Part shown: positions 44,152 to 52,854 of the stretch, piece by piece
How positions within the stretch are numbered: the first letter of the stretch is position 1
Layout of the letters: each line of letters begins with the position of its first letter
NCBI GenBank assembly: GCA_913775725.1
Contig: CAJYNG010000001.1
Span: 1-64,000 of the forward strand
From: an uncultured Stenotrophomonas sp.
GTDB lineage: Bacteria > Pseudomonadota > Gammaproteobacteria > Xanthomonadales > Xanthomonadaceae
Length of the DNA stretch: 64,000 nucleotides
Reading direction: 5' to 3'
Notes under the pieces: model-generated
Seen by the model: only the letters and a program-made list of their open reading frames with translations
The model's database searches: none
What the model was told of the DNA's origin: nothing
Program-made: the position numbers and the translations under genes

Positions 44152-47127
44152 ATGTTGCCCGCCCGCCACCACCGCCCCCCCTGTCGTTCGATCGCTCCGC
44201 TGTCGCTGGCCATCGCCGGCGTGCTGCTGTCGGTCGCCGTTCCTGCCTTCGCCCAGGAGAGCAAGGACAAGGCCACCGACCTGGCCCGCATCGAGGTCAC
44301 CGGCTCCAACATCCGCCGCACCGACGTTGAAACCGCGTCGCCGGTGCAGGTGATCAGCAAGCAGGACATCCAGAACATGGGTGCGCGCACGCTGCTGCAG
44401 GTGCTCGACAACCTGCCGGCCGCACGCCCGGCGCAGCAGGATGCGCGCTCGCTGTTCACCGGTTCCGACGGCGCCTCGCAGGCCAACCTGCGTGGCCTCG
44501 GCGCACAGGGCACGCTGGTGCTGCTGAACGGTCGTCGCCTGTCGTACTACGGTGCACCGGCTGGCTTCCAGACCCAGTTCGTCAACATCGACGCGATTCC
44601 GGCCGCGGCCATCGAGCGCATGGAAGTGCTGACCGACGGCGCCTCGGCCGTGTACGGCACCGACGCGGTGGCCGGCGTGATCAACGTGATCACCAAGCGC
44701 AACTTCCAGGGCGCCGAGATCAGTTTCACCAACGACACCTCCTCGCGCATCGACTCCTACGGCGAGCGCCAGGCCAGCATCACCGCCGGCTTCGGTGACC
44801 TGGCCGAGAACCGCTTCAACATCTACGGCGCGGTGAACATGTACCGCCGCGACGCGATCCCGCTGAGCGACTTCTACGACAAGCGGCCCGACCAGTACTA
44901 CGTCAACAATCCGAACTACCTCAACAACCTGCGCCTGGGCGTGGGCAGCAAGCCGGGCGAGTTCAACCCGGGCAGCTACTTCGCCTTCGATCCAGTCACC
45001 GGCCGCCGCGTGCAGGAAGCTGCACCGGGCTGCAAGAACGTGCTGACCAGCGAAGCGGCCGGTCCACGTTGCGTCTGGGAAACCTGGATGAACAACGAGG
45101 TCGATGCCGGCGCCAAATCCGAGCGCAACACCGCCTACCTCAACGGCACCTTCCTGGTCGGTGACAGCACCGAGATCTTCGCCGAGGCGACCTACACCGA
45201 TATCGATCTGCGCGCCAACGGCGGTACGCCGCGCACCTACGGCACCACCACCGGCAACCCGACCAGCTGGTTCTCGCGCAACACCGGCAACAACGTCAAC
45301 CAGTTCCTGTACCCGTTCCTGGGCCCGAACAACGAGTACAACCACGCCAGCCCGGAAATGAAGGCGATGATGGGCGGCGTGGTCGGCCTGAACTACCTGC
45401 TGCAGGATGCCGGCCCGAACTACTTCGGCCAGCGCAACACCGACAAGAGCTACCGCGTGCTGGCCGGTGCGCGTGGCAACCGGGGTGACTGGAACTGGGA
45501 GACTGCCTTCGCCAGTGCCGGCACCCACTCCACCACGTACCAGACGATCAACGTCAACATCAAGGGCTTCGAGAAGGCGTTCGGCCCGTACTCGGTCGAT
45601 CCGACCACCGGCCGCGTGATCATCTCCGACCACCCGGCATACAAGTTCGGCGAGATCAGCGAAGCCAACGCCGCATTGATCCGTGAAGCGTTCCCGACCT
45701 TCGACATCCAGTCGTGGACCCGTCTGCACACCCTGGACGGCAAGATCGAAGGCCCGCTGTTCCAGCTGCCGGCCGGTGAAATGCGCGCCGCGTTCGGCTT
45801 CAACGCCAGCCGCGAAACCTTCTACACCCCGGGCAACGCCGATGCAGCCAACGGCCTGATCTCCCAGCAGGGTGGCTCCTGGTTCGACGGCAAGCGCAAC
45901 ACCTACGCGCTGTTCGCCGAAACCGTGGCACCGATCACCGACAAGCTGGAACTGGATGCGGCGGTCCGCGTGGACAAGTACCCGAACTTCAGCGCCAACG
46001 TCGCCCCGAAGATCGGTTTCAAGTACCAGGCGTTCGACCAGCTGATGCTACGAGGTACCTACTCGACCGGTTTCCGTGCACCAAGCCTGGCCGAATCCGG
46101 CAACGGTGGCGTGTTCGCACAGCTGGGTGGCTACCGCGACGAGCTGCGCTGCAACGAGACCAACGCCATTGCCAACCTGCTGCTGCGCTCGCAGCGTCCG
46201 GGCGATGTCGATCTGGGCAAGAACCTGTTGAACGTGGATTGCAGCCGCACCGTGGCACGCATGACCCAGCCGAACAAGGATCTGAAGCCGGAGAAGGCGA
46301 AGATCGCCACCCTCGGCTTCGTCTACGAGCCGGCAACCTGGCTGTCGGTGTCGGCCGACTACTGGTTCATCTATCGTGACAATGAAATCGTCGCGCCGGA
46401 CTATCGCCGCATGGAAGACATCATCTCCTCGTCGCGCTCGCCGATCACCGACAGCGACCGCGCCAACCTGGCGCAGCTGGCGGCGATGTGTGCCGACCCG
46501 GCCAGCGGCGTGAACTGCCCGTCGACACTGCCGGGCTACTCCGCCGGCAACGTGGCCAGCGTGGTCGGCCAGTACAAGAACCGTGGCAAGACCCTGATCG
46601 ACGGCTTCGACATCGACGCGCGCAGCCGCTTCTCGCTGGGTGACTGGGGCAACCTGAACATCGGTCTGGCCGCCACCATCGCCAACCGCAACCGCTTCTA
46701 CATGGATGAACAGAATGGCTGGTTCTACGGCGACGTGGTGGGCTACTACAACAACCCGCGCCTGCGTGCCACGCTCAATGCCGACTGGACCTACAAGCAG
46801 GTCACCACCAGCATGTTCGTCAACTACGTGGGCGGCACCAAGTGGGCCACCGACCAGGTCGACGAGGTAAGCAACAACAAGGAAACCTGCACCGGGGGTT
46901 ACCTGGCCCTGCAGAAGAGCAAGTGTGATGGTGCGCCGTCGTGGTGGACCGCCAACATGAGCGTCACCTGGCGCCCGGATGATGCGTGGAACCTGAGCTT
47001 CACCGTCAAGAACCTGTTCAACCGCCTGCCGTTCTACGATCCGAACAGCTTCCTGGGTGACTCCAGTGACTACGCAACCATCTTTGGTCGTGGTTACAGT
47101 GTGACCATCGGCTACCGGTTCAAGTAA
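44152..47127 (+). CDS. TonB-dependent outer-membrane receptor of the GalNAc locus
   Basis: The 991-residue protein starts at ATG 44152 with AGGAGAG upstream and has a signal peptide (VAVPAFAQ). The plug domain shows ARIEVTGSNIRRTDVETASP with the VISKQDIQNMGARTLLQVLD element, and VLTDGASAVYGTDAVAGVIN. A long beta-barrel ends in the outer-membrane signature GYSVTIGYRFK with a terminal aromatic region. Placement between the two glycosidases suggests import of GalNAc-containing glycans. Substrate is inferred from context only. Confidence 0.9.
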   Translation: MLPARHHRPPCRSIAPLSLAIAGVLLSVAVPAFAQESKDKATDLARIEVTGSNIRRTDVETASPVQVISKQDIQNMGARTLLQVLDNLPAARPAQQDARSLFTGSDGASQANLRGLGAQGTLVLLNGRRLSYYGAPAGFQTQFVNIDAIPAAAIERMEVLTDGASAVYGTDAVAGVINVITKRNFQGAEISFTNDTSSRIDSYGERQASITAGFGDLAENRFNIYGAVNMYRRDAIPLSDFYDKRPDQYYVNNPNYLNNLRLGVGSKPGEFNPGSYFAFDPVTGRRVQEAAPGCKNVLTSEAAGPRCVWETWMNNEVDAGAKSERNTAYLNGTFLVGDSTEIFAEATYTDIDLRANGGTPRTYGTTTGNPTSWFSRNTGNNVNQFLYPFLGPNNEYNHASPEMKAMMGGVVGLNYLLQDAGPNYFGQRNTDKSYRVLAGARGNRGDWNWETAFASAGTHSTTYQTINVNIKGFEKAFGPYSVDPTTGRVIISDHPAYKFGEISEANAALIREAFPTFDIQSWTRLHTLDGKIEGPLFQLPAGEMRAAFGFNASRETFYTPGNADAANGLISQQGGSWFDGKRNTYALFAETVAPITDKLELDAAVRVDKYPNFSANVAPKIGFKYQAFDQLMLRGTYSTGFRAPSLAESGNGGVFAQLGGYRDELRCNETNAIANLLLRSQRPGDVDLGKNLLNVDCSRTVARMTQPNKDLKPEKAKIATLGFVYEPATWLSVSADYWFIYRDNEIVAPDYRRMEDIISSSRSPITDSDRANLAQLAAMCADPASGVNCPSTLPGYSAGNVASVVGQYKNRGKTLIDGFDIDARSRFSLGDWGNLNIGLAATIANRNRFYMDEQNGWFYGDVVGYYNNPRLRATLNADWTYKQVTTSMFVNYVGGTKWATDQVDEVSNNKETCTGGYLALQKSKCDGAPSWWTANMSVTWRPDDAWNLSFTVKNLFNRLPFYDPNSFLGDSSDYATIFGRGYSVTIGYRFK

Positions 47128-47192
47128 TTCCGTTTGCGTGACCTGGCGTGCCGGCTGCGGCCGGCACGCTGCCAAGAGGAGAGATGTTTGCC

Positions 47193-48548
47193 ATGAAGCG
47201 TAGGGAATTCATTGCGGCCAGTGCCGCTGTTGCCGCCAGCAGCCTGCTGCCGCAGACCCCGGCATGGGCACGCGGGCGCAAGGTGCGCCTGGCCATGATC
47301 GGTACCGGCATGCGTGGCCTGGTGCTGCTGAAGGAACTGGTGCGCCGCGACGACGTCGAGGTAGTTGCCGTCTGCGATATCGAGCCGATCATGCTCGGCC
47401 GCGCCGTGGAGATGGTGAAAAAGGCCGGCAAACCGGCCCCGAAGACCTACGGCCAGGATCGTGACACCAACGCCTGGAAGCGCCTGCTGGAACAGAAGGG
47501 CATTGATGGCGTGATCATCGCCACGCCCTGGGAATACCACGCGCCGATGGCGATTGCCGCGATGCAGGCCGGCGTGGCCGTGGGCTGCGAAGTAGTGGCC
47601 GGCATCACCCTGCAGGACCACTGGGACGTGCTGAAGACCCAGCTGAGCACCGGCACCCCATACATGCTGCTGGAGAACGTCTGCTACCGCCGTGACGTGA
47701 TGGCCGCACTGCAGATGGTGCGCCAGGGTCTGTTCGGCGAACTGGTGCACCTGCAGGCCGGCTACCAGCACGACCTGCGCGGGGTGAAGTTCAATTCCGG
47801 CGACCCGAACCAGCCCTACGACAGCGGCGTGGAGTTCGGGCCCAAGGGCTGGAGCGAAGCCCGCTGGCGCACCGAGCATTCGGTGGAGCGCAACGGCGAG
47901 CTGTACCCCAGCCACGGCATCGGCCCGTGCGCGATGTACACCGGCATCAACCGCGGCAACCGCTTCACCCACATCAACGCCTTCGCGACCAAGGCGCGCG
48001 GTCTGCACGAATACACCGTGTCCAAGAGTGGCGGCACTACGCACCCCAGCACCAAGGTGAAGTTCAAGCTGGGCGACATCGTCACCACCACGTTGGCCTG
48101 CGAGAACGGCGAGACCATCCTGCTGCAGCACGACACCTCGCTGCCGCGCCCGTACTCGATGGGCTTCCGCGTGCAGGGCACCAAGGGCCTGTGGATGGAT
48201 GTGAACCATTCGATCCACATCGAAGGCCGCAGCCCGCCGCATCAGTGGGAAGAGTTCAAGAAGTACCAGGACGAGTACGAGCACCCGCTGTGGAAGCAGA
48301 ATGCCGAAACCGCCGCGAGTGCAGGGCATGGTGGCATGGACTGGTTCGTCATCCATGCCTTCGTCGAGGCGTTGAAGGCCAAGGCACCGATGCCGATCGA
48401 TATCTACGATGCGGTGACCTGGAGCGCGATCACGCCGTTGAGCGAGCAGTCGATCGCCAACAGCTTCCAGACGCTGGAATTCCCGGACTTCACCGCTGGT
48501 GCGTGGAAGCAGCGCAAGCCGATTTTTGCGTTTGACGGCAGGTATTGA
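47193..48548 (+). CDS. GH109-family (Gfo/Idh/MocA-type) alpha-N-acetylgalactosaminidase, Tat-exported
   Basis: The 451-residue protein opens with a twin-arginine leader (MKRREFIAASAAVAASSLLP). The NAD-binding fold begins VRLAMIGTGMRGLVLLKELV with VCDIEP at the end of strand 2. GH109 hallmarks are ENVCYRRDVMA, YPSHGIGPCAMY with the His of the active site, and GHGGMDWFVIHAFVEALK. GH109 enzymes use bound NAD+ for hydrolysis, so Tat export of a folded, cofactor-loaded enzyme makes sense. An upstream ATG at 47184 would place the ribosome-binding site too close. It is the last gene of the GH31 operon. Confidence 0.88.
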   Translation: MKRREFIAASAAVAASSLLPQTPAWARGRKVRLAMIGTGMRGLVLLKELVRRDDVEVVAVCDIEPIMLGRAVEMVKKAGKPAPKTYGQDRDTNAWKRLLEQKGIDGVIIATPWEYHAPMAIAAMQAGVAVGCEVVAGITLQDHWDVLKTQLSTGTPYMLLENVCYRRDVMAALQMVRQGLFGELVHLQAGYQHDLRGVKFNSGDPNQPYDSGVEFGPKGWSEARWRTEHSVERNGELYPSHGIGPCAMYTGINRGNRFTHINAFATKARGLHEYTVSKSGGTTHPSTKVKFKLGDIVTTTLACENGETILLQHDTSLPRPYSMGFRVQGTKGLWMDVNHSIHIEGRSPPHQWEEFKKYQDEYEHPLWKQNAETAASAGHGGMDWFVIHAFVEALKAKAPMPIDIYDAVTWSAITPLSEQSIANSFQTLEFPDFTAGAWKQRKPIFAFDGRY

Positions 48549-48557
48549 CCCGTACTT

Positions 48558-48580
48558 GTAGAGTCGAGCCATGCTCGACT
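48558..48580. repeat. Single SMAG-type stem
   Basis: GTAGAGTCGAGCCATGCTCG plus ACT forms one GTAG-headed hairpin just past the GH109 stop and just before the terminator. Confidence 0.7.
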
Positions 48581-48589
48581 GGTTTGAAC

Positions 48590-48617
48590 ACAACGCCGGG
48601 CACTGCCCGGCGTTTCT
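48590..48617 (+). terminator. Rho-independent terminator of the GH31 operon
   Basis: ACGCCGGGC pairs perfectly with GCCCGGCGT around an ACT loop, followed by a short T-containing tail (TTTCTGTCT). It lies about 45 bases after the GH109 stop. Confidence 0.7.
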
Positions 48618-48702
48618 GTCTGTGGCGCCCCCCTGCCAAGCCCATGCTAGGCTCGGCTTCGTGCCCGACAGTTGATGTCAATCGACAGAGAGGAGCTGCC
48701 TG

Positions 48703-49122
48703 ATGCGCCTGCTGACCTTCACCTGTCCACTTTGCGGCGCAGCAGGGCAGCGGTTTCCGCTGCTTTCCGCATCGAGACGGCAGGCGAAGACGGCATGCAG
48801 GGGATGTGGCGTGGTGCTGCGCTCGGATCCCCGCTTGGGTCTGCACACGCTCTACCTGCTGTATACGCAGATCATCGTAATGCTGGCTGCGTTGCCCATG
48901 ATCTGGGCCTATGCCTCGGGCCGTTGGCTCTGGCTGGCTGGGATCTGGGCCGTGGTGTTCGCGTTGTCTTGGTTCCCTGGCGTGATCAGGCACGCACGAA
49001 GCCCGATCGTGCGCGCCTGGCGCGATCCCGATTACAGCTATGCGCGCAGGCCGGGCGCTACCGCTGCGTGCGCCGCTGCAGACCCTGGGCAGGGTAGCGA
49101 TGTGCCAGGTTCCAGCCCATGA
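48703..49122 (+). CDS. Small membrane protein with N-terminal zinc ribbon, unknown function
   Basis: The 139-residue protein has AGGAG upstream of ATG 48703. Two CxxC pairs (TCPLCGAAG near residue 8 and CRGCGVVLRSD near 32) suggest a zinc ribbon. Two hydrophobic helices follow (LYTQIIVMLAALPMIWAYA and LWLAGIWAVVFALSWFPG), with a basic stretch after them. It overlaps the next gene by 4 bases. No function recognised. Confidence 0.65.
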   Translation: MRLLTFTCPLCGAAGQRFPLLSASRRQAKTACRGCGVVLRSDPRLGLHTLYLLYTQIIVMLAALPMIWAYASGRWLWLAGIWAVVFALSWFPGVIRHARSPIVRAWRDPDYSYARRPGATAACAAADPGQGSDVPGSSP

Positions 49123-49580
49123 TCCGGCCGATCATTCTGCTCCTGACCGCAAGCCTGGCCGCATGTGCATCGCACCCGGCCGATGCGGTGCAGTGTCCCG
49201 AGGCCACGATCACCTACATCGGCAGTGAAACCGTGGATGCCGTGGTCCTTGGCAGGTTCCAGATCGCTACGGAGGGATCGCAGGCACTACGGCTGCCACT
49301 GGCCAGCGTGGATCGGCAGGCGCATGCACACGCGGTATCGACCGATATCCGCGACGAACACGGCCTGGCCTGGCGTCCCTTCAGTGTTGTTCTGGAAGAG
49401 CTCAAGCCGCCGGCTGCGGACCTGGTGGTTACACGTGGTGAGATTGAAACCTTCCTGTACGACGGCAAGGGCGCCTTCCTGCCCGGTGCCGTGCACAAAG
49501 GGCAGACGCTTTCCATCGTCGTGCGCGATCTTCAAGGTTGCGCACATCGCTCGAAGCCATTCGCTCCTGAACCGCGTTGA
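49119..49580 (+). CDS. Lipoprotein of unknown function
   Basis: The 153-residue protein has a lipobox ending at Cys16 (LLLTASLAAC). The mature part contains two further cysteines (VQCPEATITYIGS and LQGCAHRSK), which could form a disulfide, and is otherwise mainly beta-type. It is coupled to the zinc-ribbon membrane protein (ATGA overlap). No family recognised. Confidence 0.6.
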   Translation: MIRPIILLLTASLAACASHPADAVQCPEATITYIGSETVDAVVLGRFQIATEGSQALRLPLASVDRQAHAHAVSTDIRDEHGLAWRPFSVVLEELKPPAADLVVTRGEIETFLYDGKGAFLPGAVHKGQTLSIVVRDLQGCAHRSKPFAPEPR

Positions 49581-49631
49581 CGTGGAAGCGCAAGCGAGAG
49601 GCCCGGAGTGACGGGTACGAGCAGGGAAAGA

Positions 49632-49708
49632 TGGCGCGCCCGGAGGGATTCGAACCCCCGACCAATGGCTTCGGAAGCCACTACTCTATCCGGCTGAGCT
49701 ACGAGCGC
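49632..49708 (-). tRNA. tRNA-Arg (anticodon CCG)
   Basis: On the minus strand the sequence starts GCGCTCGTAGCTCAGCCGGA and ends in an encoded CCA. The acceptor stem GCGCTCG pairs with CGGGCGC (one G:T). The anticodon loop is TTCCGAA, giving anticodon CCG, which reads the Arg codon CGG. The T arm has GGTTCGAATCC. All arms are intact. No integrase or attachment duplication was seen beside it. Confidence 0.95.
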
Positions 49709-49857
49709 GTGGTGGAACCGCCGCGCCGTCGACCAAGGTCGGGGCGGGCGTCGCAACGCAATGAGGCGGTGCGGGATGGGCATTCTATCCAGTTTCGCCG
49801 CACAAATCTCCCCCTGCCGGCAAAGTCGCTCCAGGGGCACAGGAGTATCCTAGTGCC

Positions 49858-50751
49858 ATGGCTGATACCCCCCTTTCCGCGCCGCATCCGGCGCCGACGC
49901 CGCGTTGGCGGCATTACTGGAGTCTGATGCGCGCTGATCGTCCGATCGGCACGCTGCTGCTGCTGTGGCCCACCTGGTGGGCGTTGTGGCTGGCCGCGGG
50001 CGGCCTGCCGCCGCTGTGGACGCTGTTCGTGTTCACCGCCGGGGTGTGGCTGACCCGCTCGGCCGGTTGCGTCATCAACGACTACGCCGACCGCTGGCTC
50101 GACCCGCATGTGGAGCGCACCAAGGCGCGCCCGCTGGCGACCGGCGCGATCAGTGGCCGCGCCGCGCTCGCCCTGTTCGCGGTACTGATGCTGGTGGCGT
50201 TCGGCCTGGTGTTGACCCTGAACGGGCTGACCATCGGCCTCAGCTTCATCGGCGTGTTCCTGGCCGCCAGCTACCCGTACCTGAAGCGCTACACCCATCT
50301 GCCGCAGGTCTACCTGGGCATGTCCTTCGGCTGGGGCATCCCGATGGCCTTCGCCGCCGTGCAGGGCGAGGTGCCGATGCTGGGCTGGCTGCTGTATGCC
50401 GGCAACATCCTGTGGTCCACCGCGTACGACACCTGGTACGCCATGGTGGATCGCGAGGACGACCTGAAGATGGGCTCGCACTCCACCGCGATCCTGTTCG
50501 GCGATCTCGATCTGGTCATCCAGGGCGTGCTGTACGCGCTGTTCCTGGCCACCATGGCGCTGGTCGGCGTGCGTGGCGGGCTGGGCGGCTACTACCTGGC
50601 CGGCGTGGCGGTGGCGGCGCTGCTGGTGGCGTACGAATTCTGGATCTGCCGCAACCGCGAGCGCGGCCCCTGCTTCAAGGCGTTCCTGCACAACAACTGG
50701 GTGGGTGCCGCGCTGTTTGCCGGCATCGCCGTGGATCTGGCGCTGCGTTGA
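49858..50751 (+). CDS. ubiA: 4-hydroxybenzoate octaprenyltransferase UbiA
   Basis: The 297-residue inner-membrane enzyme attaches the polyprenyl chain to 4-hydroxybenzoate in ubiquinone synthesis. Both Asp-rich Mg-diphosphate motifs are present: [20 protein letters not shown] in the first half and [17 protein letters not shown] in the second. About eight membrane helices are visible (for example [20 protein letters not shown]). ubiC is not adjacent, unlike in E. coli. Confidence 0.95.
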   Translation: MADTPLSAPHPAPTPRWRHYWSLMRADRPIGTLLLLWPTWWALWLAAGGLPPLWTLFVFTAGVWLTRSAGCVINDYADRWLDPHVERTKARPLATGAISGRAALALFAVLMLVAFGLVLTLNGLTIGLSFIGVFLAASYPYLKRYTHLPQVYLGMSFGWGIPMAFAAVQGEVPMLGWLLYAGNILWSTAYDTWYAMVDREDDLKMGSHSTAILFGDLDLVIQGVLYALFLATMALVGVRGGLGGYYLAGVAVAALLVAYEFWICRNRERGPCFKAFLHNNWVGAALFAGIAVDLALR

Positions 50752-50757
50752 GAAGCG

Positions 50758-50836
50758 CAGCCGAGCGTGGGCTCGGCTCTACAGGTGGCCCCCCGAAACC
50801 GGATATCCGTAGCGCCCGAGCCCATGCTCGGGCGGC
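50758..50836. repeat. SMAG repeat pair
   Basis: AGCCGAGCGTGGGCTCGGCT plus CTAC (50759-50782) is followed by a diverged facing copy starting GTAGCGCCCGAGCCCATGCT (50809 on). The pair lies between ubiA and the atoE-like gene on the same strand. Confidence 0.8.
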
Positions 50837-50937
50837 GGCGCACAGCGCCGGGCCTTCCGCCACCTACGACCAATAGGTGGCTGACAGCCCGCATCCCGCC
50901 GCCCAGAATCGGGCCATCGAACCTGGGAGGGTAGGCG

Positions 50938-52362
50938 ATGGCCTCGACGGCAGCAGTACAGGACGGCTGGATGGCGCGCGCAGCGTTGCGCTCGGCCGCC
51001 TGGGCGGAAAAATGGTTCCCCGATGCGTATGTGTTCGCGGTGCTCGGCGTGGTCATCGTCGCGCTGGCCGCGATGGGCTTCGGCTCGACCCCACAGGCCA
51101 CCGCCAGCGCCTTCGGTGACGGCTTCTGGAGCCTGATTCCGTTCACCATGCAGATGGCCTTCGTGGTCATCGGCGGCTACGCCGTGGCCACCGCGCCGGT
51201 GGTCGCGCGCTTCATCGACTTCCTGGCCCGGGTGCCGCGCACCGGTCGTGGCGCGGTGGTGTACGTGGGCCTGGTCAGCATGCTGGCCTCGCTGCTCAGC
51301 TGGGGCTTCTCGCTGGTGTTCGGCGGCCTGCTGGTGCGCGCGTTGGCCCGCCGTACCGAACTGCACATGGACTACCGCGCGGCCGGTGCTTCGGCGTATC
51401 TCGGTCTGGGTGCGGTGTGGGCGATGGGGCTGAGTTCCTCGGCCGCACAGCTGCAGGCCAACCCGGCCAGCATGCCGCCGGGGCTGGTGGAGATCACCGG
51501 CGTTCTGCCGTTCACCGAAACCATCTTCCTGTGGCAGTCGATCGCGCTGACCTCGGTGCTGATCCTGGTTTCGCTGTTGATCGCCTGGCTGACCGCGCCC
51601 GCGGCCGGCAGTGCGCGTACTGCCGAGGAGTTCCCCGGCGCCGCGCAGGCCGAGCCGGAGCCGCTGCAGCGACGTACGCGCCCGGGCGAATGGCTGGAAT
51701 ACAGCCCGCTGCTGACCGTGCTGCTCTCGTTGCTGGCGTTCGGTTGGCTGTTCAACGAGTTCGCCAACAAGCCGGTGGTCACTGCCATCGCCAACCTCAA
51801 TACCTACAACTTCATGTTCATCTCGCTGGGTCTGCTGCTGCACTGGCGCCCGCGCAGCTTCCTCAACGCGGTGGCCAAGGCGGTACCGAGCACCACCGGC
51901 GTGCTGATCCAGTTCCCGCTGTATGGCGGCATCGCGATGATCCTCACCCACGCGGCCGGCGGCGATGGACAGACGCTGGCGCACCGCCTGTCGAGCCTGT
52001 TCGTGCACGTGGCCAGCACCGATACCTTCGCGCTGGTGATGGGCGTCTATTCGGCGGTGCTGGGCTTCTTCGTGCCGTCCGGTGGCGGCAAGTGGATCAT
52101 CGAGGCGCCGTACGTGATGCAGGCGGCCAACGAACTGAAGGCGCACCTCGGCTGGGCGGTGCAGGTCTACAACGCGGCCGAAGCGCTGCCGAACCTGATC
52201 AATCCGTTCTGGATGCTGCCGCTGCTGGGCGTGCTGGGCCTGAAGGCACGCGATATCGTCGGCTTCACCTTCATCCAGCTGCTGGTGCACATCCCGCTGG
52301 TGCTGGGCCTGTTGTGGCTGCTGGGGATGACCCTGGCGTACGTGCCGCCGGTGATGCCCTGA
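50938..52362 (+). CDS. AtoE-family short-chain fatty acid transporter
   Basis: The 474-residue membrane protein has about 12 hydrophobic segments and matches the AtoE family: WFPDAYVFAVLGVVIVALAA, GFWSLIPFTMQMAFVVIGGY, LLSWGFSLVFGGLLVRALAR, FFVPSGGGKWIIEAPYVM and ALPNLINPFWMLPLLG. E. coli AtoE is linked to acetoacetate and butyrate uptake. No ato catabolic genes are adjacent, so the substrate here is open. Confidence 0.88.
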   Translation: MASTAAVQDGWMARAALRSAAWAEKWFPDAYVFAVLGVVIVALAAMGFGSTPQATASAFGDGFWSLIPFTMQMAFVVIGGYAVATAPVVARFIDFLARVPRTGRGAVVYVGLVSMLASLLSWGFSLVFGGLLVRALARRTELHMDYRAAGASAYLGLGAVWAMGLSSSAAQLQANPASMPPGLVEITGVLPFTETIFLWQSIALTSVLILVSLLIAWLTAPAAGSARTAEEFPGAAQAEPEPLQRRTRPGEWLEYSPLLTVLLSLLAFGWLFNEFANKPVVTAIANLNTYNFMFISLGLLLHWRPRSFLNAVAKAVPSTTGVLIQFPLYGGIAMILTHAAGGDGQTLAHRLSSLFVHVASTDTFALVMGVYSAVLGFFVPSGGGKWIIEAPYVMQAANELKAHLGWAVQVYNAAEALPNLINPFWMLPLLGVLGLKARDIVGFTFIQLLVHIPLVLGLLWLLGMTLAYVPPVMP

Positions 52363-52635
52363 ATGCAGCGTTGGCTTCCCTGCGTGAGCCGGGAAGCCAG
52401 CCTCGTTCAGCGCGTGTTTCCGGCGGCGAACGCCATGAATGCGTGCGACGCCGACGATGGCATGAACACATGCCGAACCCGCATGAATCCTTCAGCCGCT
52501 TGTGCCACAAGGGCTTCTGCGCGTTCATTCACAGGCGTACACACAGATGTAGCCGCCCACCCACGCGTGATTAACCATTCGCTGCAGACGATGGCCACGT
52601 CCACCGCATTCCGCGAGTGGCTTTGGAGATCGGAC

Positions 52636-52797
52636 ATGGCACAGCAGAACCAGAACCCGAACCAGAAGCAGCAGGGCCAGCAGAACCAGCAGGATCAGCA
52701 GCAGGGCCGTGGCCGCGACCAGCAGCAGCAACAGCAGCAGGAACAGCAGAAGCGCAACCAGAACCAGCAGCAGGGCGGCAACGACGAAGAAGAATGA
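52636..52797 (+). CDS. 53-residue Gln/Asn-rich small protein
   Basis: ATG 52636 has TGGAGAT upstream. The product is almost wholly low complexity: 26 of 53 residues are Gln and 7 are Asn, with a run of seven Gln and an acidic end (GGNDEEE). There is no signal peptide, cysteine or hydrophobic segment, so it should be a soluble disordered peptide. It ends just before a perfect palindrome and an intrinsic terminator, which supports a real transcript. The upstream 52363-52635 stretch shows no convincing gene. Confidence 0.6.
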   Translation: MAQQNQNPNQKQQGQQNQQDQQQGRGRDQQQQQQQEQQKRNQNQQQGGNDEEE

Positions 52798-52800
52798 CCG

Positions 52801-52816
52801 CGTTGCACGTGCAACG
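52801..52816. repeat. Perfect 16-bp palindrome
   Basis: CGTTGCACGTGCAACG is fully self-complementary and lies between the small Gln-rich gene and its terminator. It could be an operator or a cruciform; no loop is left for a normal RNA hairpin. Confidence 0.6.
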
Positions 52817-52824
52817 TGACCGGC

Positions 52825-52854
52825 GAAGCCCCGCCCCGTGCGGGGCTTTGCTTA
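52825..52854 (+). terminator. Rho-independent terminator
   Basis: AGCCCCGC (52827-52834) pairs with GCGGGGCT (52840-52847) around CCCGT, followed by TTGCTTATT. It closes the transcript of the Gln-rich small protein. Confidence 0.75.

Noticed and set aside
49632-49708. tRNA-Arg as a genomic island attachment site
   Set aside because: No integrase gene and no duplicated tRNA 3' end was seen on either side.
52363-52635. N-terminal extension of the Gln-rich small protein back to the atoE stop
   Set aside because: The extension has no ribosome-binding site, is compositionally unrelated, and the internal ATG has a suitable site upstream.
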